Positions 18,101 to 26,036 of a stretch of DNA of 64,000 nucleotides are shown here, in pieces. A model generated the notes under the pieces. It ran no database searches, was not told the origin of the DNA, and saw only the letters and a list, made by a program, of their open reading frames with translations. The stretch is from Microcoleus sp. FACHB-831 (GTDB taxonomy: Bacteria > Cyanobacteriota > Cyanobacteriia > Cyanobacteriales > FACHB-T130): positions 124,001-188,000 of the forward strand of contig NZ_JACJON010000061.1 in NCBI RefSeq assembly GCF_014695585.1, given 5' to 3'. Position 1 is the stretch's first letter; each line of letters begins with the position of its first letter. The translations under genes and the position numbers were made by a program.

Positions 18101-18515
18101 AGTCGTAAGCACTACCTAAATTTCCCAGAGAATTGGCCTCCCCCTGGCGATCGCAAATGGCTTTATAAATGATGAGGCACTCTTCCCAGCACTGAGAGGC
18201 TAGGGGAAACTGGCTAATGTAAAACTGCTTAATTCCCCACTGTAATAAAATATCGGCTATCTGTTTTCTGATAGTTGTTTGCTGCTGGTCACTACCGAAA
18301 ATTTTACCCATTTTTAAAGATAGGTTGGTTAAACGATTGGCAATAGTTTGGTTGCCGTTCTCCTCGAACAAATTAGCAAATGCGATTATCGTTTGTAAAA
18401 GTCCGGGATCGAGTATCTCGGTGTGTGCGTTTAAGATTTGCACTTCTTCCCCGTTAGGACATTCGAGCAGTTTTTGGATGAGTTGCCAATAGGCGGCGAG
18501 ACGATTCTCGTCCAT
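15156..18515 (-). CDS. TPR-CHAT protein (caspase-like peptidase domain)
   Basis: A 1119-residue cytosolic protein. Residues about 1-100 are helical. From about 105 to 560 come at least ten tetratricopeptide repeats of exactly 40 residues (A..LGNLG.AY.SLGQFE.AI.). A charged coiled linker follows (about 600-700), then a CHAT domain (about 780-1115). CHAT is a caspase-like cysteine peptidase fold, and the catalytic pair is present: H947 in LHSSHHAE and C988 in SCCET. The strong AGGTAGGAAAAC Shine-Dalgarno supports the ATG at 18515. The upstream gene ends 44 bases earlier, so the two are probably cotranscribed. TPRs usually bind partners and CHAT then cleaves; the substrate is unknown. Confidence 0.92.
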   Translation of the reverse strand: MDENRLAAYWQLIQKLLECPNGEEVQILNAHTEILDPGLLQTIIAFANLFEENGNQTIANRLTNLSLKMGKIFGSDQQQTTIRKQIADILLQWGIKQFYISQFPLASQCWEECLIIYKAICDRQGEANSLGNLGSAYDSLGHFGQALDFHKQSLNIKREIKDRIGEAISLIGLGSAYNSLGQFEQALDLYKQSLKIFIEIKDPQREANSLGNLGSAYDSLGQFEQALDLYKQSLAIFREIKDRKGEGNSLQSLGNVYLFLGKFEQAISYQEKSLEIKREIKDRKGEAASLGSLGNVYLFLGKFEQAISYQEESLEIKREIKDRKGEAASLGSLGNAYDSLGQFERAISYHEKSLAICKEIKDRKGEAASLGNLGNTYYSLGQFERAVNFYEQYLSISQQIKDRQGEANSLGSLGNAYRSLEKFENSLGFYQKSLTIFGEIKSPQGEGNSLGNLGIAYRSLGQFERAIEFYEQSLVVKREIKNRQGEANTLNNIGYAYYKSQQTEKAIENYRDSLKIAIPETMPVECFPAGRNLGNLGFTQGNWHLALEGYEPAMQAVEKLRKGSTTDKRRKEIIKEAISVYANAVQCYINLKQYDKAVETADRSRSRHLADLFYSSKDLYPKGEIPPEVEEYYRLQQQSNRLRSSDNEGMKALAATPQPTPNGDAIIEKIKELEVEKQQAWLKIRSKDEVLAGQLQPDPLSFEDMQKLIPDAETAILNFYTTGEHTHIFILRQNQLTQLHTCEGQGYETLQNWILNNWLIPYKENPTAWQNKIVEFLSELANRLQLKKLIEKHLKDIKELIIIPHLSLHQIPFAAVPLNDIPIPQIETASDKTRGRKPQTPPSKTEFKTESKTPPQQPEYLSDKFRLRIVPSCQILNFCHQRGNLKPTTMGIVENATGDLVCAGYECETLATMHEVTQDSRLQYQQATIGNYQNLLDRVQVLHSSHHAESDLNNSLESKLHLFDGDINLGRIFTWRFLDLADVFLSCCETNLTLTQITDDPLSIASGFLCAGARNVVSTLWAVDELPTALFCILYYQEKKYHSRSEALRKAQFKLRNLTGDELSGKYKRQLEDYFEQKETEENATEIIKLQGRLKSLCQKNLPFVSPHYWAGFVSQGLA
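17041..18160 (-). repeat. 120-bp tandem repeats encoding the TPR array
   Basis: About nine units of exactly 120 bp (40 codons) lie in register. The units at 17521-17640 and 17641-17760 differ at only two positions, while others are more diverged. The array therefore grows by recent unit duplication. Confidence 0.9.
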
Positions 18516-18559
18516 TGTTGTTTTCCTACCTTCTATGTGATTGTTTTTCTGACTACCAA

Positions 18560-20113
18560 CTAAGAGCGGACAGTTTCCACAACGTCAAAACTTTGATAAA
18601 AAACTTGCAAATTGTCTTGCTGTCGCAATTGTTCAGATAACTCCTTAATCCGTTTAGCATTCAATTCTGGTCGTTCTTCCTCTGGACGGGGAGTTAACCA
18701 AAGCAAACTCAAAGGTTTCTCCAAGGCAATTGCTAAAAATTCCTCCTTTCCGGTGCCAAACTCAAAATTACTGTTGTTTTCATCTGCCCAAGAGTTCTTT
18801 AGAGGCAGCAAAATTGGCCATTCTTCAATAATAGAATTCGGTGCATAACCTGATGATGGACAGAGTAGACATAGTTCCTGTTCGCTTCGATTAAACAACA
18901 GTAATTGATAATTAGTAATCTTCCAATTAATCAGCATCCAAAGCGATTTGTTGGCGGGAATTGTTGGCGTAAGTTTCTGTACAGAAGGAGGAGGTGTTTG
19001 CTCTTTTGCGATTTTCAAGTTTTCTTCTGTGAAAAACAAGAGCCAATTGGGAGGAGATTTAGCTTTTTCCTGCAAGAATTGCCAAAAATTAGTTTGCAGG
19101 GTTTGAATATCGGTGCTATCTGCGATAATATCTAGGAGTTTCTCATATTGCTGTTGGGATTTTTGGCTCAAATCTTCAAGGCGATCGAGGATATTGTTAG
19201 AACCGACTAATAACTCAGTGATGCCAGTTTGCACCACCCCCATTTGCTGCAAAACCTCCAAAAAACCAGAATCAATTTGTCTGGCAACGCTTCTTACTTC
19301 AGCAGCGATTTCCTCTTGATTTTTTCGAGACAACAATTCCAGCCGTTTCTCAAATTCATACAAATTAAAATCAGCCGGAATTGTTGACGGGTTTTGCTGT
19401 TTAATTTCATTAAACCGTTGCGATATTAGAGCGTGATTTTCGCTAATTTGCGCTCGCATCACCGCGAACAGATCCAAAACCATCCTGGCAAAGGCTTTTC
19501 CGTCCGATTGAAAATCCTCTCTCAGCGCTTCTCGCAACGCTTTGGGGAAAATTTGATGTAAGCGATCGGCAGTATGCGTTATTACAGGTTTTCCCAGAAT
19601 AACCCCTGCTTCCCACCGCAAATAATCCAGCAACGCTGCCCACAAATCCACATCCAAGGCGGTAAGATTGCTAAAATTTTCTGGACGATAGGCAAAAAAT
19701 TCTGTTAATTGCGATTCCTCAATGGGTGCAAATTCCCCAGGCAGATTTTTAACCATATTTTCCCATTCTGCCTCTGCCAGTTTCGCCATTTTTCGCAAGC
19801 TGGTTTCGGTTTCTTTGGGAAAGTGTTTTGAGTCAGCAACGGCAACAATTACGGCTGCGATCGCTTTTCCTACAGTGCTGGTTAAATCATTATTTCTGAG
19901 AGGAGCTTTATCTTTCCCCAGTTGCTTTGAAATCGCACCAGCTTCATTTGCCACAACTCCGCCAGCAACACCTGCTAAAAGAGTTCCCGCTACCGCAACG
20001 GGTACACCCACAACGGATGAACCCAGCACACTGCAAGCCGTTCCCAGCGCCAAAGCTACGCTAAACGTACCGAGTCGAACATATTCCTGTTTGGTTAATT
20101 TTGGCGATTCCAT
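18560..20113 (-). CDS. Membrane-anchored protein paired with TPR-CHAT, DUF4384-like C-terminus
   Basis: 517 residues. The N-terminus has a glycine/alanine/valine-rich hydrophobic stretch (about 15-60, with GVPVAVAGTLLAGVAGGVVA) of the glycine-zipper kind. The middle (about 85-350) is helical with coiled-coil-like segments. The C-terminus (about 390-510) has the alternating pattern of DUF4384: YQLLLFNRSEQELCLLCPS, a short loop, ILLPLKN, then EEFLAIALEKPLSLLWLTPR. It precedes the TPR-CHAT gene by 44 bases on the same strand. A substrate, anchor or regulator of the CHAT protein is a reasonable inference; nothing proves it. Confidence 0.6.
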   Translation of the reverse strand: MESPKLTKQEYVRLGTFSVALALGTACSVLGSSVVGVPVAVAGTLLAGVAGGVVANEAGAISKQLGKDKAPLRNNDLTSTVGKAIAAVIVAVADSKHFPKETETSLRKMAKLAEAEWENMVKNLPGEFAPIEESQLTEFFAYRPENFSNLTALDVDLWAALLDYLRWEAGVILGKPVITHTADRLHQIFPKALREALREDFQSDGKAFARMVLDLFAVMRAQISENHALISQRFNEIKQQNPSTIPADFNLYEFEKRLELLSRKNQEEIAAEVRSVARQIDSGFLEVLQQMGVVQTGITELLVGSNNILDRLEDLSQKSQQQYEKLLDIIADSTDIQTLQTNFWQFLQEKAKSPPNWLLFFTEENLKIAKEQTPPPSVQKLTPTIPANKSLWMLINWKITNYQLLLFNRSEQELCLLCPSSGYAPNSIIEEWPILLPLKNSWADENNSNFEFGTGKEEFLAIALEKPLSLLWLTPRPEEERPELNAKRIKELSEQLRQQDNLQVFYQSFDVVETVRS

Positions 20114-20199
20114 AAGATGCCGATTATTAAAGTTTGATGTTAGCAGTCGTTGAATTGAAGTAACGAAACATAACCTAAAAATAGATTCTCTGTAGCATT

Positions 20200-20826
20200 T
20201 TAACTTCGCTCCAATCCAAACCGAAAAATTTGTTCGGCAGTTAAATTAAAGTTGGGAAATGCTGGGGACTTAACGGGGCTATTCCCCTGGAATTGGCTGA
20301 CTTGATACTCGCCATCAACCAGTTGGTGAACTGAACAAGTCGGCTGTTTGGGATTACCAATAAATCGCCTGCCGCCTAAGCCCAGATAGTCAACAATCCA
20401 GTATTCAGCAATCCCCATTTCTTCATAATTCCCAGCTTTTGTGAAGTAGTCATCGCGCCAATTGGTACTGACTATTTCTACAATCAGACGAACTGACGAA
20501 CCCATTGTAATAATAGATTCTTTTGACCAACGCGGTTCATTGGCCACAGCTTGCCGATCCAAAACTATAATATCTGGTTCGTATCCAGACTCGTCACGAA
20601 AAGGTTTGACTACGCATTCTTTCGGTACGAAACAGTTCAACTCTTGATTTTCAATTGCAACATTTAGCTTGTAGGATAGGAAGCCCCCAAGTTCTGAATG
20701 TTCGCCTGTTGGCTTTGGCATTTCAACGATTACCCCGTTATGCAGTTCGTAGCGGTGTTCTGAGTTCTCTGGATACCAGGCGATGAATTCGTCAAATGTA
20801 ACTTTTTTAGGTATGGCTTGTGTCAT
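20200..20826 (-). CDS. Uma2 family (DUF820) PD-(D/E)xK nuclease-like protein
   Basis: Member of the Uma2/DUF820 family, very expanded in cyanobacteria, with a restriction-endonuclease-like fold. The family blocks are visible: TFDEFIAWYPENSEHRYEL, NGVIVEMPKPTGEHSELG, then EPDIIVLDRQAV (the catalytic Asp region), LIVEIVSTNW and KAGNYEEMGIAEYWIVDY. Biological role is unknown. I prefer the ATG at 20826 (208 residues) because AGAGGA lies seven bases upstream; an ATG at 20868 would add 14 residues. It is upstream of, and on the same strand as, the CHAT cassette, with 86 bases between. Confidence 0.88.
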   Translation of the reverse strand: MTQAIPKKVTFDEFIAWYPENSEHRYELHNGVIVEMPKPTGEHSELGGFLSYKLNVAIENQELNCFVPKECVVKPFRDESGYEPDIIVLDRQAVANEPRWSKESIITMGSSVRLIVEIVSTNWRDDYFTKAGNYEEMGIAEYWIVDYLGLGGRRFIGNPKQPTCSVHQLVDGEYQVSQFQGNSPVKSPAFPNFNLTAEQIFRFGLERS

Positions 20827-21029
20827 GGCAAAATCCTCTTTTTTGTCTAATGTTAATTTGAACGACAAACGGCATTAGACCTCTTGCAAAAATTTATAAA
20901 TGCCCTCAGAATGAAGTCTGGGGCTACACAAAAAAAGTTTTAAGCTTAGGCGCTGAGACATTCTGAAGAATAAGTTAATTTTAGCCTTGCGGCATAATAG
21001 CTTAGTCACTCAGGTAAAGTTTGCGCTTC

Positions 21030-22592
21030 TTAAACGGTAGGGCGTGCATTTTGCAAAAAGTTAGCCAGCCAATTCTTGAGGTGATAAGTAGCGCGGCAGT
21101 CGTCTTCGTTGTAGCGAACGATAGAGTCTAGGAAAGCGCGATCGCCTGTCTCCAACCAATCGTCATACCAACAAACGCTCTGGGCACCATTTGCCGTACT
21201 GTCGCGCCACTCAAATCCTAGCCAAGTCGCGATCGCTTTAAGTGAATAACCTTCCACTGGAAGCATCACAGCAGCCGTTACTCGCTCGTGCAGATCCACA
21301 CAGCGGGCTAGCACTGGATATACCTGCGAGGCTGGCGTATTGTACAATTTAGCTAAACGTTTTACAGTATCAGCTTCGTAGGGGGAAAAATGAAAAATGG
21401 GCGCATTTGGATAACTCCCAACTAAATCTAAAAATTGTTGCCAGACTAACTCTTCCGCACCTGGCTCTTCTGCTAACAACGGATAAAATTTTTCTGTTTT
21501 TGCAACCTTATCAACAACTAAAACACCCAGTAAATAGTCAACATTTAGCTCTTGCTCTGCCTCAATATCAAAGTATATTTCAATCGGGGATGTCGCCAAA
21601 AAATCCCCATCATAGAAAGCCTGCGCCGATTTCAAAATCGCCCGATTATGCACTGTGGATTGAGCTTGAAGCACCAGATTTTCCGCCACTGCTTCCCCCA
21701 ACAATGGTTCTAAATGGCTTGGGTTAGCCGAAGCAAGGGATTCAACAGCAGTAAGCCCAAGCGTTTGCAAATGCTCATAGCGGCTGGGTGTTACTCCAGG
21801 TAACAAAGATAAGTGCTGCTGGGATTGAGCTACGCTATAGCAATGGTTGTACCATCGGCAGAGATTGCAGCGTTGTCGTGAAATAAATACTTCTGGCGTC
21901 TGAGTTGATAGTAATGTTTCAATGCATTCATTTAAAATTTTCTGCAACCGAGGCAACCATTTTGCAAAATTGATAGCATATGGCTTTTGATAGCGCAAAA
22001 TTAATTGCGAACTTTCTGGTAAAACTCCTTGCACCTTTGCCAGCACTAAAGCATGAAAAGCCGCAGAAATTTGATATTCTTGCTTGGGACGCCTGCCAAA
22101 TTTAATCGTAGTGGGGATATAAATCCAATCGCCAAAGTTGGATTGCCCGGGATGTTTGACTAATAAATCGGGATTACTGACCAAGAAGATGTTATGTTCT
22201 GGATTATTAACTTGTTGAGCCAGATTTTCTTCATACACGTCTTCTCCAGCAAGTTCATAATTTTCGCTGCTAGGCTCTAATCCCAAATCTAAAATCGCCA
22301 ATTTTAAATTGTCTGCTGGTGTTAATAGCACGCCTTGATAAATGCAGTCTGCGCCTTGGCGCATTAATTCCAAAGTCGCTTTTGCACCAGCCTCCCAATC
22401 TCCTCGGCGATATTTTGGTTCGGAGAAGCTAAAGCTAGCTAAAATATTTTGCTGATATTTCTGGCTGTCTTGTTGCAGCTTTAGCAGAAATTCGCTCTTG
22501 GGTTTTTGCAAACTGCGATCGCCGTATAGATCTAAAAAAGACCGCCGGGGACAGCGTTGGTAATGCAGCAGCAAGTCATTTGTCAGCCACAT
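21030..22592 (-). CDS. TM0106-type RecB-like nuclease with RNase H-like exonuclease domain
   Basis: 520 residues with two parts. The N-terminal RecB/Cas4-like module has an early cysteine (HYQRCPRRSF) and a later C-x2-C-x5-C cluster (CNLCRWYNHC), the arrangement that holds a 4Fe-4S cluster in AddB/Cas4 nucleases. A short helix-hairpin-helix-like stretch follows. The C-terminal part (about 345-515) is a DnaQ/RNase_H_2-like 3'-5' exonuclease, with YFDIEAE, FHFSPYEADTVKRL and RYNEDDCRAT supplying the acidic residues. This is the TM0106 family. The role is presumably in DNA or RNA processing and is not established. No CRISPR array is nearby. Confidence 0.85.
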   Translation of the reverse strand: MWLTNDLLLHYQRCPRRSFLDLYGDRSLQKPKSEFLLKLQQDSQKYQQNILASFSFSEPKYRRGDWEAGAKATLELMRQGADCIYQGVLLTPADNLKLAILDLGLEPSSENYELAGEDVYEENLAQQVNNPEHNIFLVSNPDLLVKHPGQSNFGDWIYIPTTIKFGRRPKQEYQISAAFHALVLAKVQGVLPESSQLILRYQKPYAINFAKWLPRLQKILNECIETLLSTQTPEVFISRQRCNLCRWYNHCYSVAQSQQHLSLLPGVTPSRYEHLQTLGLTAVESLASANPSHLEPLLGEAVAENLVLQAQSTVHNRAILKSAQAFYDGDFLATSPIEIYFDIEAEQELNVDYLLGVLVVDKVAKTEKFYPLLAEEPGAEELVWQQFLDLVGSYPNAPIFHFSPYEADTVKRLAKLYNTPASQVYPVLARCVDLHERVTAAVMLPVEGYSLKAIATWLGFEWRDSTANGAQSVCWYDDWLETGDRAFLDSIVRYNEDDCRATYHLKNWLANFLQNARPTV

Positions 22593-22956
22593 AGGTTTTA
22601 GTTAAATTTTTTAATCAACATTTTGATGCAAATACCCATAGTCAACCTGCAAAAACTGCCCATTGTCACAAAGCGACAATATACGCGATCGCTCCTCTTG
22701 CAGTCTAACGATTCCAGAGCATCACTATTGCGATGCTTAGTCAAAAGCTGAACTGCGGCGATGTTCGCCATCAGCGCTAATACTGGGTTTAAGTACGCCA
22801 GGGAGACAAATAACAGATTTAACTGAGCTTAATGGCGATCGCGCTAATTCTCTGGCTTCTAGAAGGCTGGTTTGAGCTTCGACCAACGATTCTAAAGATT
22901 TCACGCTAATGTACTAAAGTTATTACGTTCAAAGCCGCATATCCCCTTCGCAACAT
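22593..22956. other. Spacer upstream of the receiver remnant
   Basis: 364 bases with HIP1 sites and no supported gene. The bases immediately before 22957 may belong to the same decayed kinase as the remnant that follows. Confidence 0.4.
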
Positions 22957-23050
22957 ATGAGCGAAGAATTTCTGGCACTTGGAATTCACGATTACATCAC
23001 CAAATCTGTGAAAATCGCATAATTACAAACAGCATTGCAGTATTTGGGGG
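22957..23050 (+). pseudogene. Remnant of a receiver domain end
   Basis: The frame from 22957 reads MSEEFLALGIHDYITKSVKIA, then a stop (23020-23022), then LQTALQYLG. This is the beta5-alpha5 end of a response-regulator receiver domain (typical ALGxxDYITKPVKxxxLQxAL) with a nonsense codon and a P-to-S change. The intact Hpt gene starts directly after it in another frame. It is probably the relic of a hybrid histidine kinase whose last domain survives. Confidence 0.6.
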
Positions 23051-23060
23051 TTATGTGTTT

Positions 23061-23450
23061 ATGAGATCGGAAAATACTGGTAAAGACTCGATTAATCCGG
23101 TTTCTGCCAATAATCCACAAGTCTTAGATTTGAATTACCTAACTCAAGCTTGCGGAGGAGACACAATTTTTGTTAAAGAACTTCTAGAGCTGTTTGTGGC
23201 TGATACTCAAACCAGGCTGCAACAAGCTCAAGTCGCCGCACGTAGCTTTGATCTCAAAAGGCTGGAAAATATCATGCATCATATTCAGGGAGCCAGTGCT
23301 AATGTGGGAGCAAAAGCCGTGCAGACGCTGGCGGCTCAACTAGAACAGCAAGCAGAAGTTGGCAATTTAGAAAATGCTGTTTCTCTTCTGGCTCAACTAG
23401 AAGAAGCTTATGATGCCGTCACCGCCTTGGTTGCCACGTCTACCCTCTAG
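23061..23450 (+). CDS. Histidine phosphotransfer (Hpt) domain protein
   Basis: 129 residues forming a single Hpt four-helix bundle. H73 in HHIQGASANVGA matches the phospho-accepting histidine of the H-x-[IL]-x-G-[SA]-[SA] motif. Such proteins relay phosphate between receiver domains. The ATG at 23061 has a G-run (23045-23050) at good spacing; a GTG at 23055 is the alternative. A response regulator with GGDEF output follows 33 bases later, so H73 may feed D53 of that protein. The sequence just before it looks like the end of a lost receiver domain, so this may be the surviving tail of a hybrid kinase. Confidence 0.88.
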   Translation: MRSENTGKDSINPVSANNPQVLDLNYLTQACGGDTIFVKELLELFVADTQTRLQQAQVAARSFDLKRLENIMHHIQGASANVGAKAVQTLAAQLEQQAEVGNLENAVSLLAQLEEAYDAVTALVATSTL

Positions 23451-23483
23451 CTACCTTTGCGATTCGGATGACCTTGCTGAATA

Positions 23484-24449
23484 ATGAGCGCACGAATTCT
23501 CGTCGTTGACGACGACATATTGAGCCTGAAGCTGATTGCACACCATTTGAGAGATACGACTTACGTGGTGGAAACGGCTAGCAATGGAGAAGAAGCTTGG
23601 GAGCTGGTTGTGCAAAACCCTCCCGATTTAATTATCTGCGATTGGTCGATGCCAGGGATGTCTGGCATTGAGCTTTGTCAGAAAATCAAAGCCGATCTAC
23701 GCTTGCAATTGATTTACTTTATACTGTTGACGGTTCGTTTAGAGCTTCCCGATCGCGTGGCTGGTCTGGAGAATGGAGCCGATGACTATATTTCTAAACC
23801 AGTTGCTCCTGAAGAGCTGATTGCACGAATTAGAGTGGGGCTGCGCTTGCGACAAGTAACTAAATCTCTACAGGAGGCAAACCAGCAGTTGCGCCTGCAA
23901 AACGAATTGTTGCAATCTCTGACTCTAATGGATCAACTGACGGGTGTTCTAAATCGCAGGGCGCTAGAAACGGGTTTGCCTGGATTGCTGCAAAAAGTAG
24001 GCGATCGCTCTGAGGGAAGTGTCTACCGATATCTGAGCGTGTGGATAATTGACATTGACCACTTTAAGACAATCAATGATACCTACGGGCATTTGATTGG
24101 GGATAAGGTGCTACAAATCGTTGCCCACCGCTTACAAAGTAACAGTCTCCCTGGCAGTTTCCTCTATCGCTATGGTGGAGAAGAGTTTGTCTCTGTAATG
24201 CCCGGTATCAATCCCCTACAGGCGCTGGCTTATGGCGAACAACTGCGACTAGCGATCGCTCTTGAGCCAGTTTGCCTAATGAGTGTTGCCCAAGAGATTC
24301 CTGTCACGATTAGTCTTGGGGGCGCTATGGTACACGCAAATGAGCCAATATCAAGTCAAATGCTTTTATCCAAAGCAGATCGGGCGCTTTACCAGGCAAA
24401 GGCAATGGGTCGCAATCAAGCGATATTATCAGGTCTTGAGCGGTGCTAA
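23484..24449 (+). CDS. Response regulator with GGDEF domain (diguanylate cyclase)
   Basis: 321 residues. The N-terminal receiver domain (1-125) has the acidic pocket D9-D11, phospho-acceptor D53 (LIICDWSMPGMSG) and the KPV lysine. A helical linker follows, then a GGDEF domain (about 150-318) with DQLTGVLNRRAL and the active-site GGEEF, a competent variant. Predicted to make cyclic di-GMP from GTP when phosphorylated. The RxxD inhibitory site normally found just before GGDEF is absent (SLPGSFLYRY occupies that position), so product inhibition may be weak. Likely cotranscribed with the Hpt gene; cyclic di-GMP often controls extracellular polysaccharide, which is encoded downstream. Confidence 0.93.
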   Translation: MSARILVVDDDILSLKLIAHHLRDTTYVVETASNGEEAWELVVQNPPDLIICDWSMPGMSGIELCQKIKADLRLQLIYFILLTVRLELPDRVAGLENGADDYISKPVAPEELIARIRVGLRLRQVTKSLQEANQQLRLQNELLQSLTLMDQLTGVLNRRALETGLPGLLQKVGDRSEGSVYRYLSVWIIDIDHFKTINDTYGHLIGDKVLQIVAHRLQSNSLPGSFLYRYGGEEFVSVMPGINPLQALAYGEQLRLAIALEPVCLMSVAQEIPVTISLGGAMVHANEPISSQMLLSKADRALYQAKAMGRNQAILSGLERC

Positions 24450-24499
24450 AAATACCGCTTGGTAGAAGTTTAGTGTTGTATTTTGAGTTTTAAAAAATA

Positions 24500-25690
24500 G
24501 TGTCGATTTTTACAGAAAAAACGCAGTTAGCAGCCCATCGTCAGTTGTTTCCAGGTCTGGCGAATAAAGCTTATTTCAACTATGGCGGACAGGGGCCGAT
24601 GCCAAGAGCATCGCTAGATGCTATCGTGCAAGCTTATGATTACATCCAGAAGTCAGGGCCTTTTAGCAATGGAATGAATGCCTGGATCGTCCATGAGTCT
24701 AATCTAACTAGAGAAGCGATCGCGTCTGAACTAGGGGCGCCAGTGCAGTCGATTGCTTTAACGGAGGATGTTACTGTCGGTTGCAATATCGCTTTGTGGG
24801 GGATAGATTGGCAATCTGGCGATCGCCTGCTACTCACAGATTGCGAACACCCAGGCATTGTGGCGGCGGCGCAGCAAATTGGTCGTCGCTTTGATGTGGA
24901 AGTAGATATCTGTCCTCTGTTGGCGACGTTAAATGAGGGCAACCCAGCAAGCGCGATCGCGTCTCATCTGCACCCTAATACTCGTTTGGTGGTACTCAGC
25001 CACATCCTATGGAATACTGGCCACGTCTTGCCCCTAGCGGAAATTGTTGAACTCTGTCGGCAACATAATGGCTCGAAACCGTTACTTACTCTCGTGGATG
25101 CGGCTCAATCTGTTGGGCTTCTGCCTCTAAATTTGACAGAATTGGGGGTTGACTTTTATGCCTTTACTGGCCATAAGTGGTGGTGCGGGCCAGAAGGCAT
25201 AGGCGGTCTTTACATACGACCGGAGATCTCTGAAAGCTTAACCCCTACATTTGTTGGGTGGCGCAGCATTGTTAATGATGATGAAGGTAAATTGGTGGGT
25301 TGGAAGGCTGACGCACGACGGTATGAAGTGGCGACATCTGCCTACCCGTTATATGCTGGGTTGCGGAGCGCGATCGCTACTCACCAACAATTGGGAACCG
25401 CGTCGGAACGTTACCAGCAGATCCTGGAAAAAAGTAAGTATCTCTGGCAACGCTTATCTGAATTGCCTAATATTAAGTGTCTGCGGACATCTCCCCCAGA
25501 AGCAGGTCTGGTTTCTTTCGAGTTGAGCGAACAAAAAAAACACTCTGCGCTCGTAAATTTTCTAGAACAGCAAGGTTTCATGCTCAGGACTATTCTAAAT
25601 CCCAACTGCGTGCGAGCCTGCGTTCACTACTTCACCCTAGAGTCTGAAATCGAGCAACTGCTAAAAGCAATTGTAGATTTTGGAGTTTAG
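24500..25690 (+). CDS. Class V aminotransferase-fold PLP enzyme, C-DES (cyst(e)ine lyase)-like
   Basis: 396 residues of fold type I, class V PLP-dependent enzyme. The PLP lysine is K226 in FTGHKWWCGPEGIGGLYI, and VDAAQSVG supplies the Asp that contacts the pyridine nitrogen. The GHKWWCGPEG context and overall layout resemble the cyanobacterial C-DES cyst(e)ine lyase more than NifS/IscS desulfurases, and I see no typical desulfurase active-site loop. Substrate is therefore inferred. Starts with GTG at 24500. It lies 50 bases after the GGDEF gene on the same strand. Confidence 0.75.
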   Translation: MSIFTEKTQLAAHRQLFPGLANKAYFNYGGQGPMPRASLDAIVQAYDYIQKSGPFSNGMNAWIVHESNLTREAIASELGAPVQSIALTEDVTVGCNIALWGIDWQSGDRLLLTDCEHPGIVAAAQQIGRRFDVEVDICPLLATLNEGNPASAIASHLHPNTRLVVLSHILWNTGHVLPLAEIVELCRQHNGSKPLLTLVDAAQSVGLLPLNLTELGVDFYAFTGHKWWCGPEGIGGLYIRPEISESLTPTFVGWRSIVNDDEGKLVGWKADARRYEVATSAYPLYAGLRSAIATHQQLGTASERYQQILEKSKYLWQRLSELPNIKCLRTSPPEAGLVSFELSEQKKHSALVNFLEQQGFMLRTILNPNCVRACVHYFTLESEIEQLLKAIVDFGV

Positions 25691-26036
25691 ATTTTAGCTT
25701 GGGGATTAAGCTGTTGTGCATTTAAGTAATTCCTAACAAATGCACGAAAATAGATAACTTTGAAACTTGCTTGTTAGAACATTTGAGGTTATCTAGCAAT
25801 CCTATGTAGAGTTATGAGATGCCAGGAGTTCAGATACCCGACTTCACAGGAGTTGTCGGGTATCTCGCAGGGCGAATCCTTTAAAACTGCTATATCAAAT
25901 GCGGTTAATTGCCACCACTATGCAAAATTAAAATTTCGTACCAAGGAATTTGAAATATGCGGCTTATGCCTAATTAGGGTTACTCAGCCGGATTTGATAC
26001 TAATCCAAAAGCCAAAATCTAAAATCTAAAATTTTT
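25691..26036. other. Spacer ending in heptamer repeats
   Basis: 346 bases. A short 71-codon frame at 25814-26029 ends in the repeat itself and is not a credible gene. The last 35 bases are AATCTAAA-type repeats that abut the next start codon. Confidence 0.5.
26001..26035 (+). repeat. Heptamer repeat directly before a start codon
   Basis: Tandem AATCCAA/AATCTAA units end two bases before the ATG at 26037, replacing the place where a ribosome binding site would be. Confidence 0.8.

Noticed and set aside
18560-20113. Bacterial gasdermin as identity of the CHAT partner
   Set aside because: Length, N-terminal glycine-zipper helix and DUF4384-like end do not fit the gasdermin fold.
21030-22592. 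Cas4 or CRISPR-associated nuclease
   Set aside because: Iron-sulfur cysteines match Cas4-like nucleases, but no repeats or cas genes nearby and the C-terminal exonuclease domain fits the TM0106 family.
22593-22900. Minus-strand stretch reading LEARELA, like a kinase coiled coil
   Set aside because: Too short, opposite strand to the receiver relic, could be chance.
25814-26029. 71-codon frame before the MurG-like gene
   Set aside because: Ends inside the heptamer repeat and has no family-like pattern.
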